Shown here in pieces: positions 52,136-64,000 of a stretch of 64,000 bases of DNA. A program made the position numbers and the translations under genes. The stretch is from Auanema rhodensis (taxonomy: Eukaryota > Nematoda > Chromadorea > Rhabditida > Rhabditidae), in the NCBI GenBank assembly GCA_964057225.1, contig OZ059896.1:3906001-3970000 (forward strand), given 5' to 3'. Below the pieces are notes generated by a model. That model did not search any database and had not been told where the DNA came from. It saw only the letters and a list, made by a program, of their open reading frames with translations. Numbering within the stretch: the first letter of the stretch is position 1; each line of letters opens with the position of its first letter.

Positions 52136-55100
52136 TTGAAAAATGATGCATTAGTGTATGTTGAGTTTCCATGTACACTCAACAATGCTTCCAAAAACAT
52201 TTTGACAAAAATTTTCCCGAAAAATTTCAAAATAATTTCACAAAAAGTAGATGTTTTTAGATTCCTTTTTTCAAGACAAAGACGATGGACAATGTTATTC
52301 AACGAAAAAATTAAATCTTCAGGGTGAAAATCGAGGATATAAGTGTGAACCTATATCAGTTGATATCTCGGTGCATTTTCAAGCTAGCGCAAATCTGATA
52401 ACACAGATCGACGCAGCTTAAAAATCCGCATCGAATGCACTATACTACATGGAGAAACGCTCAATACAAAAATTAGTTATGATCGTTTGAAAAATGATGC
52501 ATTAGTGTATGTTGAGTTTCCATGTACACTCAACAATGCTTCCAAAAACATTTTGACAAAAATTTTCCCGAAAAATTTCAAAATAATTTCACAAAAAGTA
52601 GATGTTTTTAGATTCCTTTTTTCAAGACAAAGACGATGGACATTGTTATTCAACAAAAAAATTAATTCTTCACGGTGAAAATCGAGGATATAAGTGTGAA
52701 CCTATATCAGTTGATATCTCGGTGCATTTTCAAGCTAGCGCAAATCTGATAACACAGATCGACGCAGCTTAAAAATCCGCATCGAATGCACTATACTACA
52801 TGGAGAAACGCTCAATACAAAAATTAGTTATGATCGTTTGAAAAATGATGCATTAGTGTATGTTGAGTTTCCATGTACACTCAACAATGCTTCCAAAAAC
52901 ATTTTGACGAAAATTTTCCCGAAAAATTTCAAAATAATTTCACAAAAAGTAGATGTTTTTAGATTCCTTTTTTCAAGACAAAGACGATGGACATTGTTAT
53001 TCAACAAAAAAATTAATTCTTCACGGTGAAAATCGAGGATATAAGTGTGAACCTATATCAGTTGATATCTCGGTGCATTTTCAAGCTAGCGCAAATCTGA
53101 TAACACAGATCGACGCAGCTTAAAAATCCGCATCGAATGCACTATACTACATGGAGAAACGCTCAATACAAAAATTAGTTATGATCGTTTGAAAAATGAT
53201 GCATTAGTGTATGTTGAGTTTCCATGTACACTCAACAATGCTTCCAAAAACATTTTGACAAAACTTTTCCCGAAAAATTTCAAAATAATTTCACAAAAAG
53301 TAGATGTTTTTAGATTCCTTTTTTCAAGACAAAGACGATGGACATTGTTATTCAACAAAAAAATTAATTCTTCACGGTGAAAATCGAGGATATAAGTGTG
53401 AACCTATATCAGTTGATATCTCGGTGCATTTTCAAGCTAGCGCAAATCTGATAACACAGATCGACGCAGCTTAAAAATCCGCATCGAATGCACTATACTA
53501 CATGGAGAAACGCTCAATACAAAAATTAGTTATGATCGTTTGAAAAATGATGCATTAGTGTATGTTGAGTTTCCATGTACACTCAACAATGCTTCCAAAA
53601 ACATTTTGACAAAAATTTTCCCGAAAAATTTCAAAATAATTTCACAAAAAGTAGATGTTTTTAGATTCCTTTTTTCAAGACGAAGACGATGGACAATGTT
53701 ATTCAACGAAAAAATTAAATCTTCAGGGTGAAAATCGAGGATATAAGTGTGAACCTATATCAGTTGATATCTCGGTGCATTTTCAAGCTAGCGCAAATCT
53801 GATAACACAGATCGACGCAGCTTAAAAATCCGCATCGAATGCACTGTACTACATTAAGAAACGCTCAATACAAAAATTAGTTATGATTGTTTGAAAAATG
53901 ATGCATTAGTGTATGTTGAGTTTCCATGTACACTCAACATTGCTTCCAAAAACATTTTGACAAACATTTTCCCGAAAAATTTCAGAATAAATTTACAAAA
54001 AGTAGATGTTTTTAGATTCCTTTTTTCAAGACAAAGACGATGGACATTGTCATTCAACAAAAAAATTAATTCTTCACGGTGAAAATCGAGGATATAAGTG
54101 TGAACCTATATCAGTTGATATCTCGGTGCATTTTCAAGCTAGCGCAAATCTGATAACACAGATCGACGCAGCTTAAAAATCCGCATCGAATGCACTATAC
54201 TACATGGAGAAACGCTCAATACAAAAATTAGTTATGATCGTTTGAAAAATGATGCATTAGTGTATGTTGAGTTTCCATGTACACTCAACATTGCTTCCAA
54301 AAACATTTTGACAAAAATTTTCCCGAAAAATTTCAGAATAATTTCACAAAAAGTAGATGTTTTTAGATTCCTTTTTTCAAGACAAAGACGATGGACATTG
54401 TTATTCAACAAAAAAATTAATTCTTCAGGGTGAAAATCGAGGATATAAGTGTGAACTTATATCAGTTGATATCTCGGTGCATTTTTAAGCTAGCGCAAAT
54501 CTGATAACACAGATCGACGCAGCTTAAAAATCCGCATCGAATGCACTATACTACATGGAGAAACGCTCAATACAAAAATTAGTTATGATCGTTTGAAAAA
54601 TGATGCATTAGTGTATGTTGAGTTTCCATGTACACTCAACAATGCTTCCAAAAACATTTTGACAAAAATTTTCCCGAAAAATTTCAAAATAATTTCACAA
54701 AAAGTAGATGTTTTTAGATTCCTTTTTTCAAGACAAAGACGATGGACATTGTTATTCAACAAAAAAATTAATTCTTCAGGGTGAAAATCGAGGATATAAG
54801 TGTGAACTTATATCAGTTGATATCTCGGTGCATTTTTAAGCTAGCGCAAATCTGATAACACAGATCGACGCAGCTTAAAAATCCGCATCGAATGCACTAT
54901 ACTACATTAAGAAAAGCTTAATACAAAAATTAGTTATGATCGTTTGAAAAATGATGCATTAGTGTATGTTGAGTTTCCATGTACACTCAACATTGCTTCC
55001 AAAAACATTTTGACAAAAATTTTCCCGAAAAATTTCAAAATAATTTCACAAAAAGTAGATGTTTTTAGATTTCTTTTTTCAAGACAAAGACGATGGACAT

Positions 55101-56698
55101 TGTTATTCAACAAAAAAATTAATTCTTCAGGGTGAAAATCGAGGATATAAGTGTGAACTTATATCAGTTGATATCTCGGTGCATTTTTAAGCTAGCGCAA
55201 ATCTGATAACACAGATCGACGCAGCTTAAAAATCCACATCGAATGCACTATACTACATTGGGAAACACTCAATACAAACATTAGTTATGATCGTTTGAAA
55301 AATGATGCATTAGTGTATGTTGAGTTTCCATGTACACTCAACATTGCTTCCAAAAACATTTTGACAAAAATTTTCCCGAAAAATTTCAGAATAATTTCAC
55401 AAAAAGTAGATGTTTTTAGATTCCTTTTTTCAAGACAAAGACGATGGACATTGTTATTCAACAAAAAAATTAATTCTTCACGGTGAAAATCGAGGATATA
55501 AGTGTGAACCTATATCAGTTGATATCTCGGTGCATTTTCAAGCTAGCGCAAATCTGATAACACAGATCGACGCAGCTTAAAAATCCGCATCGAATGCACT
55601 ATACTACATTAAGAAAAGCTTAATACAAAAATTAGTTATGATCGTTTGAAAAATGATGCATTAGTGTATGTTGAGTTTCCATGTACACTCAACATTACTT
55701 CCAAAAACATTTTGACAAAAATTTTCCCGAAAAATTTCAAAATAATTTCACAAAAAGTAGATGTTTTTAGATTCCTTTTTTCAAGACAAAGACGATGGAC
55801 ATTGTTATTCAACAAAAAAATTAATTCTTCAGGGTGAAAATCGAGGATATAAGTGTGAACTTATATCAGTTGATATCTCGGTGCATTTTTAAGCTAGCGC
55901 AAATCTGATAACACAGATCGACGCAGCTTAAAAATCCGCATCGAATGCACTATACTACATCAAGAAAAGCTTAATACAAAAATTAGTTATGATCGTTTGA
56001 AAAATGATGCATTAGTGTATGTTGAGTTTCCATGTACACTCAACATTGCTTCCAAAAACATTTTGACAAAAATTTTCCCGAAAAATTTCAAAATAATTTC
56101 ACAAAAAGTAGATGTTTTTAGATTTCTTTTTTTAAGACAAAGACGATGGACATTGTTATTCAACAAAAAAATTAATTCTTCAGGGTGAAAATCGAGGATA
56201 TAAGTGTGAACTTATATCAGTTGATATCTCGGTGCATTTTTAAGCTAGCGCAAATCTGATAACACAGATCGACGCAGCTTAAAAATCCACATCGAATGCA
56301 CTATACTACATTGGGAAACACTCAATACAAACATTAGTTATGATCGTTTGAAAAATGATGCATTAGTGTATGTTGAGTTTCCATGTACACTCAACATTGC
56401 TTCCAAAAACATTTTGACAAAAATTTTCCCGAAAAATTTCAAAATAATTTCACAAAAAGTAGATGTTTTTAGATTCCTTTTTTCAAGACAAAGACGATGG
56501 ACATTGTTATTCAACAAAAAAATTAATTCTTCAGGGTGAAAATCGAGGATATAAGTGTGAACCTATATCAGTTGATATCTCGGTGCATTTTCAAGCTAGC
56601 GCAAATCTGATAACACAGATCGACGCAGCTTAAAAATCCGCATCGAATGCACTATACTACATGGAGAAACGCTCAATACAAAAATTAGTTATGATCGT
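52136..56698 (+). repeat. HOR block, 13 monomers (4563 bp)
   Basis: It repeats the previous block's markers at GACGAAAATT (52909), CAAGACGAAGACG (53540 monomer), the divergent copy (53891) and the TTTTTTTAAG monomer (55997). Compared with the block before, it lacks one R monomer and gains three after the TTTCAGAAT monomer. Private changes are AAAACTTTTCC near 53264 and CATTACTTCC near 55697. Confidence 0.85.
53891..54241 (+). repeat. Divergent HOR-marker monomer, copy 2 of 3
   Basis: It carries the same linked private variants as the monomer at 50381, at exactly ten monomers (3510 bp) distance. I found no difference between the two copies by eye. Confidence 0.9.
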
Positions 56699-59600
56699 TT
56701 GAAAAATGATGCATTAGTGTATGTTGAGTTTCCATGTACACTCAACAATGCTTCCAAAAACATTTTGACAAAAATTTTCCCGAAAAATTTCAAAATAATT
56801 TCACAAAAAGTAGATGTTTTTAGATTCCTTTTTTCAAGACAAAGACGATGGACAATGTTATTCAACGAAAAAATTAAATCTTCAGGGTGAAAATCGAGGA
56901 TATAAGTGTGAACCTATATCAGTTGATATCTCGGTGCATTTTCAAGCTAGCGCAAATCTGATAACACAGATCGACGCAGCTTAAAAATCCGCATCGAATG
57001 CACTATACTACATGGAGAAACGCTCAATACAAAAATTAGTTATGATCGTTTGAAAAATGATGCATTAGTGTATGTTGAGTTTCCATGTACACTCAACAAT
57101 GCTTCCAAAAACATTTTGACAAAAATTTTCCCGAAAAATTTCAAAATAATTTCACAAAAAGTAGATGTTTTTAGATTCCTTTTTTCAAGACAAAGACGAT
57201 GGACATTGTTATTCAACAAAAAAATTAATTCTTCACGGTGAAAATCGAGGATATAAGTGTGAACCTATATCAGTTGATATCTCGGTGCATTTTCAAGCTA
57301 GCGCAAATCTGATAACACAGATCGACGCAGCTTAAAAATCCGCATCGAATGCACTATACTACATGGAGAAACGCTCAATACAAAAATTAGTTATGATCGT
57401 TTGAAAAATGATGCATTAGTGTATGTTGAGTTTCCATGTACACTCAACAATGCTTCCAAAAACATTTTGACGAAAATTTTCCCGAAAAATTTCAAAATAA
57501 TTTCACAAAAAGTAGATGTTTTTAGATTCCTTTTTTCAAGACAAAGACGATGGACATTGTTATTCAACAAAAAAATTAATTCTTCACGGTGAAAATCGAG
57601 GATATAAGTGTGAACCTATATCAGTTGATATCTCGGTGCATTTTCAAGCTAGCGCAAATCTGATAACACAGATCGACGCAGCTTAAAAATCCGCATCGAA
57701 TGCACTATACTACATGGAGAAACGCTCAATACAAAAATTAGTTATGATCGTTTGAAAAATGATGCATTAGTGTATGTTGAGTTTCCATGTACACTCAACA
57801 ATGCTTCCAAAAACATTTTGACAAAAATTTTCCCGAAAAATTTCAAAATAATTTCACAAAAAGTAGATGTTTTTAGATTCCTTTTTTCAAGACAAAGACG
57901 ATGGACATTGTTATTCAACAAAAAAATTAATTCTTCACGGTGAAAATCGAGGATATAAGTGTGAACCTATATCAGTTGATATCTCGGTGCATTTTCAAGC
58001 TAGCGCAAATCTGATAACACAGATCGACGCAGCTTAAAAATCCGCATCGAATGCACTATACTACATAGAGAAACGCTCAATACAAAAATTAGTTATGATC
58101 GTTTGAAAAATGATGCATTAGTGTATGTTGAGTTTCCATGTACACTCAACAATGCTTCCAAAAACATTTTGACAAAAATTTTCCCGAAAAATTTCAAAAT
58201 AATTTCACAAAAAGTAGATGTTTTTAGATTCCTTTTTTCAAGACGAAGACGATGGACAATGTTATTCAACGAAAAAATTAAATCTTCAGGGTGAAAATCG
58301 AGGATATAAGTGTGAACCTATATCAGTTGATATCTCGGTGCATTTTCAAGCTAGCGCAAATCTGATAACACAGATCGACGCAGCTTAAAAATCCGCATCG
58401 AATGCACTGTACTACATTAAGAAACGCTCAATACAAAAATTAGTTATGATTGTTTGAAAAATGATGCATTAGTGTATGTTGAGTTTCCATGTACACTCAA
58501 CATTGCTTCCAAAAACATTTTGACAAACATTTTCCCGAAAAATTTCAGAATAAATTTACAAAAAGTAGATGTTTTTAGATTCCTTTTTTCAAGACAAAGA
58601 CGATGGACATTGTCATTCAACAAAAAAATTAATTCTTCACGGTGAAAATCGAGGATATAAGTGTGAACCTATATCAGTTGATATCTCGGTGCATTTTCAA
58701 GCTAGCGCAAATCTGATAACACAGATCGACGCAGCTTAAAAATCCGCATCGAATGCACTATACTACATGGAGAAACGCTCAATACAAAAATTAGTTATGA
58801 TCGTTTGAAAAATGATGCATTAGTGTATGTTGAGTTTCCATGTACACTCAACATTGCTTCCAAAAACATTTTGACAAAAATTTTCCCGAAAAATTTCAGA
58901 ATAATTTCACAAAAAGTAGATGTTTTTAGATTCCTTTTTTCAAGACAAAGACGATGGACATTGTTATTCAACAAAAAAATTAATTCTTCAGGGTGAAAAT
59001 CGAGGATATAAGTGTGAACTTATATCAGTTGATATCTCGGTGCATTTTTAAGCTAGCGCAAATCTGATAACACAGATCGACGCAGCTTAAAAATCCGCAT
59101 CGAATGCACTATACTACATGGAGAAACGCTCAATACAAAAATTAGTTATGATCGTTTGAAAAATGATGCATTAGTGTATGTTGAGTTTCCATGTACACTC
59201 AACAATGCTTCCAAAAACATTTTGACAAAAATTTTCCCGAAAAATTTCAAAATAATTTCACAAAAAGTAGATGTTTTTAGATTCCTTTTTTCAAGACAAA
59301 GACGATGGACATTGTTATTCAACAAAAAAATTAATTCTTCAGGGTGAAAATCGAGGATATAAGTGTGAACTTATATCAGTTGATATCTCGGTGCATTTTT
59401 AAGCTAGCGCAAATCTGATAACACAGATCGACGCAGCTTAAAAATCCGCATCGAATGCACTATACTACATTAAGAAAAGCTTAATACAAAAATTAGTTAT
59501 GATCGTTTGAAAAATGATGCATTAGTGTATGTTGAGTTTCCATGTACACTCAACATTGCTTCCAAAAACATTTTGACAAAAATTTTCCCGAAAAATTTCA

Positions 59601-61612
59601 AAATAATTTCACAAAAAGTAGATGTTTTTAGATTTCTTTTTTCAAGACAAAGACGATGGACATTGTTATTCAACAAAAAAATTAATTCTTCAGGGTGAAA
59701 ATCGAGGATATAAGTGTGAACTTATATCAGTTGATATCTCGGTGCATTTTTAAGCTAGCGCAAATCTGATAACACAGATCGACGCAGCTTAAAAATCCAC
59801 ATCGAATGCACTATACTACATTGGGAAACACTCAATACAAACATTAGTTATGATCGTTTGAAAAATGATGCATTAGTGTATGTTGAGTTTCCATGTACAC
59901 TCAACATTGCTTCCAAAAACATTTTGACAAAAATTTTCCCGAAAAATTTCAAAATAATTTCACAAAAAGTAGATGTTTTTAGATTCCTTTTTTCAAGACA
60001 AAGACGATGGACATTGTTATTCAACAAAAAAATTAATTCTTCAGGGTGAAAATCGAGGATATAAGTGTGAACTTATATCAGTTGATATCTCGGTGCATTT
60101 TTAAGCTAGCGCAAATCTGATAACACAGATCGACGCAGCTTAAAAATCCGCATCGAATGCACTATACTACATTAAGAAAAGCTTAATACAAAAATTAGTT
60201 ATGATCGTTTGAAAAATGATGCATTAGTGTATGTTGAGTTTCCATGTACACTCAACATTGCTTCCAAAAACATTTTGACAAAAATTTTCCCGAAAAATTT
60301 CAAAATAATTTCACAAAAAGTAGATGTTTTTAGATTCCTTTTTTCAAGACAAAGACGATGGACATTGTTATTCAACAAAAAAATTAATTCTTCAGGGTGA
60401 AAATCGAGGATATAAGTGTGAACTTATATCAGTTGATATCTCGGTGCATTTTTAAGCTAGCGCAAATCTGATAACACAGATCGACGCAGCTTAAAAATCC
60501 GCATCGAATGCACTATACTACATTAAGAAAAGCTTAATACAAAAATTAGTTATGATCGTTTGAAAAATGATGCATTAGTGTATGTTGAGTTTCCATGTAC
60601 ACTCAACATTGCTTCCAAAAACATTTTGACAAAAATTTTCCCGAAAAATTTCAAAATAATTTCACAAAAAGTAGATGTTTTTAGATTTCTTTTTTCAAGA
60701 CAAAGACGATGGACATTGTTATTCAACAAAAAAATTAATTCTTCAGGGTGAAAATCGAGGATATAAGTGTGAACTTATATCAGTTGATATCTCGGTGCAT
60801 TTTTAAGCTAGCGCAAATCTGATAACACAGATCGACGCAGCTTAAAAATCCACATCGAATGCACTATACTACATTGGGAAACACTCAATACAAACATTAG
60901 TTATGATCGTTTGAAAAATGATGCATTAGTGTATGTTGAGTTTCCATGTACACTCAACATTGCTTCCAAAAACATTTTGACAAAAATTTTCCCGAAAAAT
61001 TTCAAAATAATTTCACAAAAAGTAGATGTTTTTAGATTCCTTTTTTCAAGACAAAGACGATGGACATTGTTATTCAACAAAAAAATTAATTCTTCAGGGT
61101 GAAAATCGAGGATATAAGTGTGAACCTATATCAGTTGATATCTCGGTGCATTTTCAAGCTAGCGCAAATCTGATAACACAGATCGACGCAGCTTAAAAAT
61201 CCACATCGAATGCACTATACTACATTGGGAAACACTCAATACAAACATTAGTTATGATCGTTTGAAAAATGATGCATTAGTGTATGTTGAGTTTCCATGT
61301 ACACTCAACATTGCTTCCAAAAACATTTTGACAAAAATTTTCCCGAAAAATTTCAAAATAATTTCACAAAAAGTAGATGTTTTTAGATTCCTTTTTTCAA
61401 GACAAAGACGATGGACATTGTTATTCAACAAAAAAATTAATTCTTCAGGGTGAAAATCGAGGATATAAGTGTGAACCTATATCAGTTGATATCTCGGTGC
61501 ATTTTCAAGCTAGCGCAAATCTGATAACACAGATCGACGCAGCTTAAAAATCCGCATCGAATGCACTATACTACATGGAGAAACGCTCAATACAAAAATT
61601 AGTTATGATCGT
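56699..61612 (+). repeat. HOR block, 14 monomers (4914 bp)
   Basis: The first nine monomers match those of the 52136 block in order, including GACGAAAATT near 57472, CAAGACGAAGACG in the 58103 monomer and the divergent copy at 58454. The second half differs: it repeats a pair made of an I-G-ttt monomer with the CCACAT, TTGGG tail and a following I-G monomer. A private CATAGAG tail occurs near 58065. Confidence 0.85.
58454..58804 (+). repeat. Divergent HOR-marker monomer, copy 3 of 3
   Basis: It carries the same linked private variants as 50381 and 53891, at 13 monomers (4563 bp) from the second copy. The differing spacing shows that monomers were gained or lost between copies while the marker stayed unchanged. 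Confidence 0.9.
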
Positions 61613-64000
61613 TTGAAAAATGATGCATTAGTGTATGTTGAGTTTCCATGTACACTCAACAATGCTTCCAAAAACATTTTGACAAAAATTTTCCCGAAAA
61701 ATTTCAAAATAATTTCACGAAAAGTAGATGTTTTTAGATTCCTTTTTTTAAGACAAAGACGATGGACAATGTTATTCAACGAAAAAATTAAATCTTCAGG
61801 GTGAAAATCGAGGATATAAGTGTGAACCTATATCAGTTGATATCTCGGTGCATTTTCAAGCTAGCGCAAATCTGATAACACAGATCGACGCAGCTTAAAA
61901 ATCCGCATCGAATGCACTATACTACATGGAGAAACGCTCAATACAAAAATTAGTTATGATCGTTTGAAAAATGATGCATTAGTGTATGTTGAGTTTCCAT
62001 GTACACTCAACAATGCTTCCAAAAACATTTTGACAAAAATTTTCCCGAAAAATTTCAAAATAATTTCACAAAAAGTAGATGTTTTTAGATTCCTTTTTTC
62101 AAGACAAAGACGATGGACATTGTTATTCAACAAAAAAATTAATTCTTCACGGTGAAAATCGAGGATATAAGTGTGAACCTATATCAGTTGATATCTCGGT
62201 GCATTTTCAAGCTAGCGCAAATCTGATAACACAGATCGACGCAGCTTAAAAATCCGCATCGAATGCACTATACTACATTGGGAAACACTAAATACAAAAA
62301 TTAGTTATGATCGTTTGAAAAATGATGCATTAGTGTATGTTGAGTTTCCATGTACACTCAACATTGCTTCCAAAAACATTTTGACAAAAATTTTCCCGAA
62401 AAATTTCAAAATAATTTCACAAAAAGTAGATGTTTTTAGATTCCTTTTTTCAAGACAAAGACGATGGACATTGTTATTTAACAAAAAAATTAATTCTTCA
62501 GGGTGAAAATCGAGGATATAAGTGTGAACTTATATCAGTTGATATCTCGGTGCATTTTTAAGCTAGCGCAAATCTGATAACACAGATCGACGCAGCTTAA
62601 AAATCCACATCGAATGCACTATACTACATTGGGAAACACTCAATACAAAAATTAGTTATGATCGTTTGAAAAATGATGCATTAGTGTATGTTGAGTTTCC
62701 ATGTACACTCAACATTGCTTCCAAAAACATTTTGACAAAAATTTTCCCGAAAAATTTCAAAATAATTTCACAAAAAGTAGATGTTTTTAGATTCCTTTTT
62801 TCAAGACAAAGACGATGGACATTGTTATTCAACAAAAAAATTAATTCTTCACGGTGAAAATCGAGGATATAAGTGTGAACCTATATCAGTTGATATCTCG
62901 GTGCATTTTCAAGCTAGCGCAAATCTGATAACACAGATCGACGCAGCTTAAAAATCCGCATCGAATGCACTATACTACATGGAGAAACGCTCAATACAAA
63001 AATTAGTTATGATCGTTTGAAAAATGATGCATTAGTGTATGTTGAGTTTCCATGTACACTCAACATTGCTTCCAAAAACATTTTGACAAAAATTTTCCCG
63101 AAAAATTTCAAAATAATTTCACAAAAAGTAGATGTTTTTAGATTCCTTTTTTCAAGACAAAGACGATGGACATTGTTATTCAACAAAAAAATTAATTCTT
63201 CAGGGTGAAAATCGAGGATATAAGTGTGAACTTATATCAGTTGATATCTCGGTGCATTTTCAAGCTAGCGCAAATCTGATAACACAGATCGACGCAGCTT
63301 AAAAATCCACATCGAATGCACTATACTACATTGGGAAACACTAAATACAATAATTAGTTATGATCGTTTGAAAAATGATGCATTAGTGTATGTTGAGTTT
63401 CCATGTACACTCAACATTGCTTCCAAAAACATTTTGACAAAAATTTTCCCGAAAAATTTCAAAATAATTTCACAAAAAGTAGATGTTTTTAGATTCCTTT
63501 TTTCAAGACAAAGACGATGGACATTGTTATTCAACAAAAAAATTAATTCTTCAGGGTGAAAATCGAGGATATAAGTGTGAACTTATATCAGTTGATATCT
63601 CGGTGCATTTTTAAGCTAGCGCAAATCTGATAACACAGATCGACGCAGCTTAAAAATCCACATCGATTGCACTATACTACATTGGGAAACACTCAATACA
63701 AAAATTAGTTATGATCGTTTGAAAAATGATGCATTAGTGTATGTTGAGTTTCCATGTACACTCAACATTGCTTCCAAAAACATTTTGACAAAAATTTTCC
63801 CGAAAAATTTCAAAATAATTTCACAAAAAGTAGATGTTTTTAGATTCCTTTTTTCAAGACAAAGACGATGGACATTGTTATTCAACAAAAAAATTAATTC
63901 TTCACGGTGAAAATCGAGGATATAAGTGTGAACCTATATCAGTTGATATCTCGGTGCATTTTCAAGCTAGCGCAAATCTGATAACACAGATCGACGCAGC

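Larger units (their letters stand above)
1..64000 (+). repeat. 351-bp tandem satellite array (whole window, both ends open)
   Basis: The same 351-bp unit recurs without interruption from first to last base, always in the same orientation. The TTG anchor falls at 195, 544, 893, 1245, 1597, 1949 and so on to 63719: 182 anchors, 181 complete repeats, with partial repeats at 1-194 and 63719-64000. From 4409 onward every anchor spacing is 351 bp except nine of 350 bp. Copies differ at a limited set of recurring sites, about 14 of 351 at most between the common forms. I saw no inverted unit, foreign insertion or unique spacer. Such length, uniform polarity and local homogenisation are typical of eukaryotic satellite DNA in heterochromatin. 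The family is not recognised, and centromeric, pericentromeric and subtelomeric locations cannot be told apart from sequence alone. Confidence 0.98.
46520..64000 (+). repeat. Zone of variable-length HOR blocks (5, 11, 13, 14 monomers, then partial)
   Basis: Each block opens with an N-M monomer carrying AAATCTTCAGGG, at 46520, 48275, 52136, 56699 and 61613, giving blocks of 1755, 3861, 4563 and 4914 bp and an unfinished fifth. Blocks two to four share an ordered set of private markers: GACGAAAATT in the third monomer, CAAGACGAAGACG in the monomer before a highly divergent copy, and then a TTTCAGAAT monomer. Differences between blocks are whole-monomer insertions or deletions plus a few substitutions. 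CAGTGGATATC is absent throughout. Confidence 0.87.

Noticed and set aside
1949-63910. A 63-residue open frame in nearly every monomer, looking like a large multigene family
   Set aside because: It starts only at TTG, has no usable ATG, varies mainly at amino-acid-changing positions, and is broken by stop or frameshift in at least seven copies. Length 351 being divisible by three makes the frame recur by itself.
1-64000. CRISPR-like array of direct repeats
   Set aside because: The repeat unit is 351 bp with no short repeat separated by unique spacers, and the whole unit is conserved.
1-64000. Tandem genes for rRNA, 5S, snRNA or histones
   Set aside because: No stretch of the monomer resembles the conserved parts of these genes, and the monomer has no sustained high-G+C structured core.
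1-64000. Transposable element or long terminal repeat remnants
   Set aside because: No terminal inverted repeats at unit ends, target duplications, or transposase or reverse transcriptase frames were seen; the inverted repeats present are internal and short.

Overview
The window is one uninterrupted array of tandem satellite DNA. A monomer of 351 bp is repeated head to tail on the same strand from base 1 to base 64000. The phase anchor used here is the TTG in the motif ATCGTTTGAAAAATGATGC. I count 182 anchors, from position 195 to 63719, giving 181 complete repeats plus a partial one at each end. No gene, RNA gene, transposon, CRISPR array or unique spacer is visible on either strand. The array runs off both edges, so its true length is unknown. 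This fits nuclear heterochromatin (pericentromeric, centromeric or subtelomeric) of a eukaryote. Base composition is about 33% G+C (115 of 351 in the monomer at 4741-5091). CpG is not depleted (12 seen, about 9.4 expected), which suits a lineage with little DNA methylation, such as many invertebrates. I do not recognise the satellite family and cannot name the species.

Each monomer has two unlike parts. The first about 200 bp (26% G+C) is a run of A- and T-tracts. The last about 150 bp (41% G+C) holds most CpGs, an imperfect stem-loop of about 70 bp and, at its end, a small three-allele dyad. Monomers differ at roughly a dozen recurring sites, at most about 14 of 351 bases between the commonest forms. 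These sites give a bar code used in the entries. N or I marks CAACAATGC or CAACATTGC. M or L marks GGACAATG with CAACGAAA, or GGACATTG with CAACAAAA. R or G marks CTTCACGG or CTTCAGGG. 'ttt' marks AGATTTC in place of AGATTCC. Further sites are AACCTAT/AACTTAT, CAGTTGATATC/CAGTGGATATC/CAGTTGCTATC, TTTTCAAG/TTTTTAAG and CCGCAT/CCACAT. Three tails precede the anchor: TGGAG...GCTCAAT, TTAAG...GCTTAAT and TTGGG...ACTCAAT.

The bar code shows nested higher-order repeats (HORs) arranged in zones. Bases 1-4408 have erratic monomer lengths (349-353) from single-base homopolymer indels and look like an unpolished contig end. 4057-15991 is built on a five-monomer HOR (about 1755 bp). 16343-20903 shows a nine-monomer offset duplication. 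22308-24413 is three copies of a dimer (702 bp). 24414-27219 is two copies of a four-monomer unit (1403 bp). 27220-35291 is a mosaic. 35292-46519 holds a locally duplicated segment of eight to ten monomers with chimeric monomers at the junctions. 46520-64000 is a series of blocks of 5, 11, 13 and 14 monomers sharing private variants, then a partial block.

Nothing here works together as genes. The window is a record of unequal exchange and segmental amplification within one satellite family. The short open frame repeated in nearly every monomer lacks an ATG and varies mostly at amino-acid-changing sites, so I treat it as non-coding.
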